64,000 nucleotides of DNA from Branchinecta lynchi (taxonomy: Eukaryota > Arthropoda > Branchiopoda > Anostraca > Branchinectidae), in assembly GCA_023053575.1 (NCBI GenBank), contig JAKZAP010000010.1, forward strand, positions 12,175,225 to 12,239,224, written 5' to 3'. A program made the position numbers and the translations under genes. Shown piece by piece: positions 38,401-44,400 of this stretch. Position 1 is the first letter of the stretch. Each line of letters starts with the position of its first letter. The notes under the pieces were generated by a model that worked only from the letters and a program-made list of their open reading frames with translations, did no database searches and was not told the origin of the DNA.

Positions 38401-41400
38401 CAAAAAGGGGCACGCAACTTTTTTGAACCTTAATTAGGGGTACGCGGTACGGAAAAGGTTGGGAACTACTGCTCTAGAGCTATTGGAAAAATACATTTGT
38501 TCGTAGTGGAATGAGAGCAATTACCAAAGGTTTCGGGGAGATCCCAAACTTGGGATGCTTCGTCCTCTCAGTCCAGTCAGAACCAGTTTTGCCGGGGAAA
38601 GAAAAGGTAACCGTATACAAAATTGCGCAACGTAAACTGCAAGTGTCGATCCCTAGATGCTATCACGTGCGGCAGTTTTACGAAAAATGTTAATTATCGA
38701 TCCCCCACAAATTAGCATGTCTTCTCTCCCCAGATCTGCATTTATTTTACTTTAAAAAAATGAAAACTGAACTCAATTTATCCAAACCACACTGGTCCGT
38801 GACTGAAAGCCGGAGCCGGGTTCGTTGAGGGGACTGCTTTGGACTTGGTCAAATTTTTCTCAGTCCGGGCCTCGCAACTAACATAAGTGTAGTTATGCCC
38901 CATTCACAAGCATGCCTAGCGAAGCACAGATGCCTACGAGCTTGCCTAGCATCACCGTTCGCATAAGCCTGCCTATGTGTGATTGTGAACGCGGCTTAAA
39001 TGAACTAAAAGAGTATGAGTACTCCCAATTTCGTCGAGTTCTGTCAACTCCCAATTTTTTATCTCTACAGAAACAAAAGCCCTTTTTATGCAGTATGTTA
39101 AACACTACTAGTGCCAAGTTAATAGGTAGCTCAACTAATATCTGGCTGGATTCTGCTTGAGCTTTCGATTCAATGTGAATACATAACAAATTAATAAAAT
39201 GAGCATGTCTTCTACATGCTCCGATCGAAACTTCAACTATCTTCATTATTCATTTTACACCCAGTTTCCCGATTATCTAGGTAATCCGGAGAACTATCCA
39301 CCCAAGCTGTAACCTCTTATTACACGCTAATTCCAGGAACGTTGACAGCTCAGTCGTTAGCCGTCACATTTGATGGCTTTAATGTAGCGTTTACACGGAC
39401 AAGAAATCTCGTCGAGTAGAAAGGAATCCCGGTCGACTCGAAAGGATTCCGTTCGTGAATACGACTAGAAAAAAAGTGTAGCGGGACATGACTCCTTTCG
39501 TGATGAAAGGAATTCCGGTCTACTTGAAAGGAATCTCGTCGGCGGCGCTGGCAAAAAGAAAACAAAACGTCTAGCTAGCTTTTGAGAGCAGCAGTCCTCA
39601 GTACTGATGTCATTAATGCTCTCAAAACATTTTTTTATTGGCTGGTGAATTTATTTTTGTCAGATTTTCTGGTTTGAAGAATTTGTATTTTTCCCTCTGC
39701 GTGTAAACATAATCTTGTCACCAAGATCGGATTCTGCTCAAGTTTTCCTGTACTTGTAAACGCTGCATAAGAGGATAAAGCCGCTTTCACATTGACGCGT
39801 CATTGCGATGTGCTGCGTATGCGTTTATCTTGCATTGCAGCATATCTTTCACACCTGCGCGAGAAGTTTATTTACATTTTCCTTTCTCGGTTTCTTCTGC
39901 TGATTTTTCGTTTCTTTCATCATCAGTAAGTTTGTCTTCATCATTAGTAAGTTTTATTCCAATTTTTCTTCAAAAACTTAAATTTTCACTGAAAAATCTG
40001 ACGCGTATACCCGTCAACTGAAAGCAAGGATAGAACTTGGTTCTGTTCTTTCGTTGCGTTTTGCTTGTCTGCATAAGCTCTGCCTTGCGTCGCGGCAAGG
40101 GTGAAGCAGAGGTTGCGGAGGCTCGACGCGTCATTGTGAAAGCGGCTTAAGTCAGCTGAGATATATTTCAGTGATACTTCGGGCGTTTTTGGTGAGGGAT
40201 TTAGCCCATCGAGCATGAGCCATATTGGGCTGAAGTAATGCTTGTAGCTTCGGTCGATTTCGATCTGTTTTCTAACTTCCGGTTTTTGTCGGATTTTGAC
40301 CGAGTTATCCATCCTATCCAAAACTTAGCAACATATTTCGATTCAGCATATTGTTTTATCTTTTCATCTAATGCCTGATTCAACCGTGTAGTGCAATGCT
40401 CAGTTAAAATGTAAAAATTTATTCCATGAGCAGAAGACCTTTCCCTGAGGCCAAGAGGGGTCCTCTCCGGGCCTAGTATCTGTTTTGATGCAGAATCAAA
40501 CTTGGCAGCCTCGTCAATTTTTTCTCAGCAACTCAGATTAAATCTATCAACCCGAGTCAAGAACTAAAGGTTCGTGTACTAATAATGCGATTTTCGCATT
40601 CGGATGCGAATTTCCTCCTTCGAGGTTTCCACTAGCGATGCCGAATTCACGGTGAATGCGAATCCACGTTCGGGCACCAAGCTTACCTCCGAAATGTTGA
40701 TACTGCGCCGTTTCCCCCTAGTGATGCGAAATCTACTCGGACTTGTTCACGCACACAGTTTATTGGCATTTATCCTACCAAATTATCAACCGTTCGATCA
40801 ACTTCAGCGTTGTGATTCTCGTCTCTGTATCTACAAAAGCTCTCCTTCGTTCTTAAACATAGAGGTAAAGAACCAAGAACCTATATCAAAGTACCACCCA
40901 TTCCGGGATTACAATGTTATTAGAGGCGTATTCTCGCCGGCGACGCGCTCTCCGTATTCTCGCGAGTCCCCAGGGATGGGGAATGCTACGATTATCATCA
41001 CCTCATCAAAAAGGAGTTCCTTTCATATTCGGAGGAGAATCAACTTCTGCTGGTGTTGGTGCAATGTAAAATTAATTAAAAACAATCCGGATTAACAAAA
41101 CCAAAAATAAGGTGAATCCAGACTAATTTCGTCAACTGCATATTTTTTTTGCAACAAAATCCATTTTGGAAGCATTCCCCGTGTTCTCGCCGTTTCTGTA
41201 TGCGGAGTCCGCATGGAGTGACTCCCTCTATTCTCGCCGTTCCCTTCGATTCCCCGAGGAGTCCTCGGGGAAGGGCGAGAATACGGTTATGTGTCCCCAA
41301 TTTGGCTAGGATCCCAGAAATGAAGGAAATGAAAGAGGTTTACCTTGCACAATGTCATAATCCACGTCCAGGGGAACTACAGTGAGGCTTGAATTTTCGA

Positions 41401-44400
41401 GCCCCGTAAATGAATAGATAATGTGGGTGCAACCGAAAGGGTCCAAATTTGAGGGCTGGAAATCCATCGGGCTTGGACGATAGATAGACCAGGCTCCCCA
41501 GTAGCAAATGACCTTGTAGTCAGCACCATCTAAAATTGCATTAAATTGCACTAAATTGTATGAAGGCAATTCAATATCCCATCACACTTGACACAGTAAA
41601 GAAAAAAAGGGAAATTGGAGATAGGAAAGACAGGAGGAACATTAAAGGAAAAAGGAAGAAAATAGAACTACCATAAAAAGAAGACTATAACATAATCTAG
41701 CATAATAATTATGTAATTAGTGTACCTGTCTTTTATACTAAGAATGAAGAATAAACTCGATAAAAATCTCCCGCTCACCTAAGCGTAGGGCCTAATGTTT
41801 CACAGCGTCAGTATACAACATAATATAATAACGCTTGTATATTGAGCCAAAAGGCCATAGAAGATTTAATACACGTTATACTTCACAAATAAACTATTAC
41901 ATCTCTAGAAATAATGTGCTAAGTAAACTAAGCTAAACTTTCATTCCTGAGACTAAATCCTATAGTCACATATTTACAAACAAATACGATACATTTGGGG
42001 TTCGTAGATTTCAGGAAAACATGAAGCATAGGGCTTTTGAAAGTCCAGTTGTCCCACAGAAAAAATAAGAGCTGTAAGCTCATATGGCACTTGCACGGGT
42101 TGAGATGTATTGTTTGATCAAAACTACTTTTCGACTGTGCGGTTCAGATGCGCACTTTAAGAGAGCTAGAGAAAAAGTATTTTATTGTTGAACTTGGCTG
42201 TAATGATACACACTTTAAAGGCACTAGAATTCATCTGTAAGCAAAACCCTTGAGGCAAAAACGATAGCAGGCTCTTAGGGATCATTGATAAATACCGTTT
42301 GGTCAAAAGTATTTTTTTTTCCACTTTTCGGTTAAAATGCGCACTTTAAGGGTGCTAGATTTTTTTTTTTTTAGCAAAACCCTTGTGGCACTAATGATCG
42401 TGGGTTGAGATGTATCGTTTGATAGAAAGTAATTTTCGACCTTGCGGTGAAGATGCGCACTTTGAAGGAGATAAGCAAAACCCTTGATGCAAAAATGACA
42501 ACGGGCTCATGGGGATCATAAAAATGCATATTTTGCTTAAAAGAATTTTTATTAATTTGCGGGCATGGTTGGTACTTTAAGGAATGGTCGGATTTGGAAA
42601 GTGGCGATTTCTAAGCCAAACTTATCGAATTTCTAATATTCCAGCCAAGTTTCATCGTCCTAGCACATCTGGAAGTACCTTTACTCGCAATCACCGGAAT
42701 CCCCCCCCCCCCAAACCCCCCCGCGGTCACCAGAGCCTATCCGGTTCTGTAAATGATTTATCCGGAGCATCTTTTTGTTATTCCCACAAAGTTCCATCCC
42801 TATCTCTCCAGTCTAAGCCGGTCACGTACCCCCCCCCCCCCCCAGTTGTTGTAGGATCGGGAAACTGATTATTTCCAGGATAGTTTGATCGGGTCCTTGA
42901 TATGCCTGCCAAGTTTCATAGTCCTAGCACATCTGGAAGTACCCTAACTCGCAAACACCGGACTGGCCGACCGACCGACGGAAAAGTGATCGGTATATGG
43001 CACTTGGCCGATAGGCAAGTGCCATAAAAACATGTGATCGTGAAGGACGCTTTTTCCCTGCTAGGATGTACGTTTCTGCCTGAGATTGAAATCTAGGGGC
43101 TTTGACAAGGACAATGTTCTCCGATGCGTTATTTCCTCTTCGTCACAGCAGTACGACTGATGCTAACAGCAACTGACAATAATCAAGCCTAGCTTGAAAT
43201 TAAGCAAGTATTCAAGTAGGCCTTTTGATTTACGTACTTTAAACACAACAAATTTGGAAACAACTTGATTTGACGGTCCAGAAGTGGAATATTAAAATAA
43301 TATTCGCGATATGAAGGTTTTGAGCATACATACTGTACAAAATTTCTCCGAGTAAGGATTAAAGTTAACTGCAGTATTTACAACTTGGATTAATCTTATC
43401 TCTACTAATATAAGATTAATCCGAATTAGAGATAAGATTATCTTTTTAGAGACAAGATTAATCCCAGTAGCAAATACTGCAAGATTTTTTTTTACAGTGT
43501 ACATTGTTCATTTGCAATAAGCATCATAGACATCATATCACGTCATATTGTAAAACGATGGTTCTTTACCCACTAAGCAAATATACAAAATAAACTTTTC
43601 ATCTATATCCTATCTTTTTAGATAAAGGTTTCTTTTTTTTCTTTTCTTTTTTTTTGGCTCAGTAAATCAAGGCCTACGCCACCATGTTGCGAACCAACCG
43701 AAATACTGCTGATTATCAATTCTTTATCAGGACATGATTACCCAATTTTATGAGTTCAGAGCTATCTGCGAGTAACCGAGCTACTTCCGTAACATGTGGG
43801 TGGGTCTCCTGAATCACAAAAAGGTTTTACCAAGCTTTTCAATGAAATCAACTTTCTGCGTCAGATAAGAGGGAACGTGTGGTACGTAGGCTTACTTTCT
43901 GTTTCTGCCTAGTTGTTGGGAGGGATTTTAAATGTCTGTTCTCTAGAAAAAAATTCAAACTAAACCCAACCGACAAAGGGCAGCGAGAAAGGTTTAGACA
44001 TTTTATAGCACGAACACCAGAAGAAGAAAAACAGAAATACTAGCTACTGATGATGATGAATTTCAGTACGCAGTGAAACAACGAAAGGAGATGGACAGTA
44101 GGGAACAATTTTTTCTCGGTGGCACTACTTAACACGTAATTTAATAAGAGATTTTTAAATACGAGCTTCGTTTTTGCTTGAAGTCAAATAAGGTTCTACT
44201 CACAGGCCGACCACAAGGATTTCACGTAACGGATTAGTGGTTTCTTAACTCGAAGCGTATTATCAAATTTTCAGGCTGAGTCTTTTACTTACCTCGAGTC
44301 GACACATCCGAAGGCGTCCGCACCAGTTGCTCGGCGTCAACGGAAAAACTTTCTGTTTCATCCCTCACGTTCACCCTGTCATCATACGCATGCGCATTCG

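Larger units (their letters stand above)
36424..38471. mobile_element. hAT-type nonautonomous element, 2048 bp, carrying a satellite array
   Basis: Ends CAGTGGTTCCCAACC and GGTTGGGAACTACTG are flanked by CTCTAGAG at 36416-36423 and 38472-38479, a perfect 8-bp TSD. Inside lies a GGGATCCC-end repeat (36578-38015) with a CCGT tract and 136-137-bp monomers. The right 80 bp match the transposase-bearing fragment at 2095-2165. It carries no transposase itself. Confidence 0.92.

Noticed and set aside
42584..42868. 94-residue Pro-rich frame
   Set aside because: Created by C tracts in the leader of the tandem-array family; no domain.
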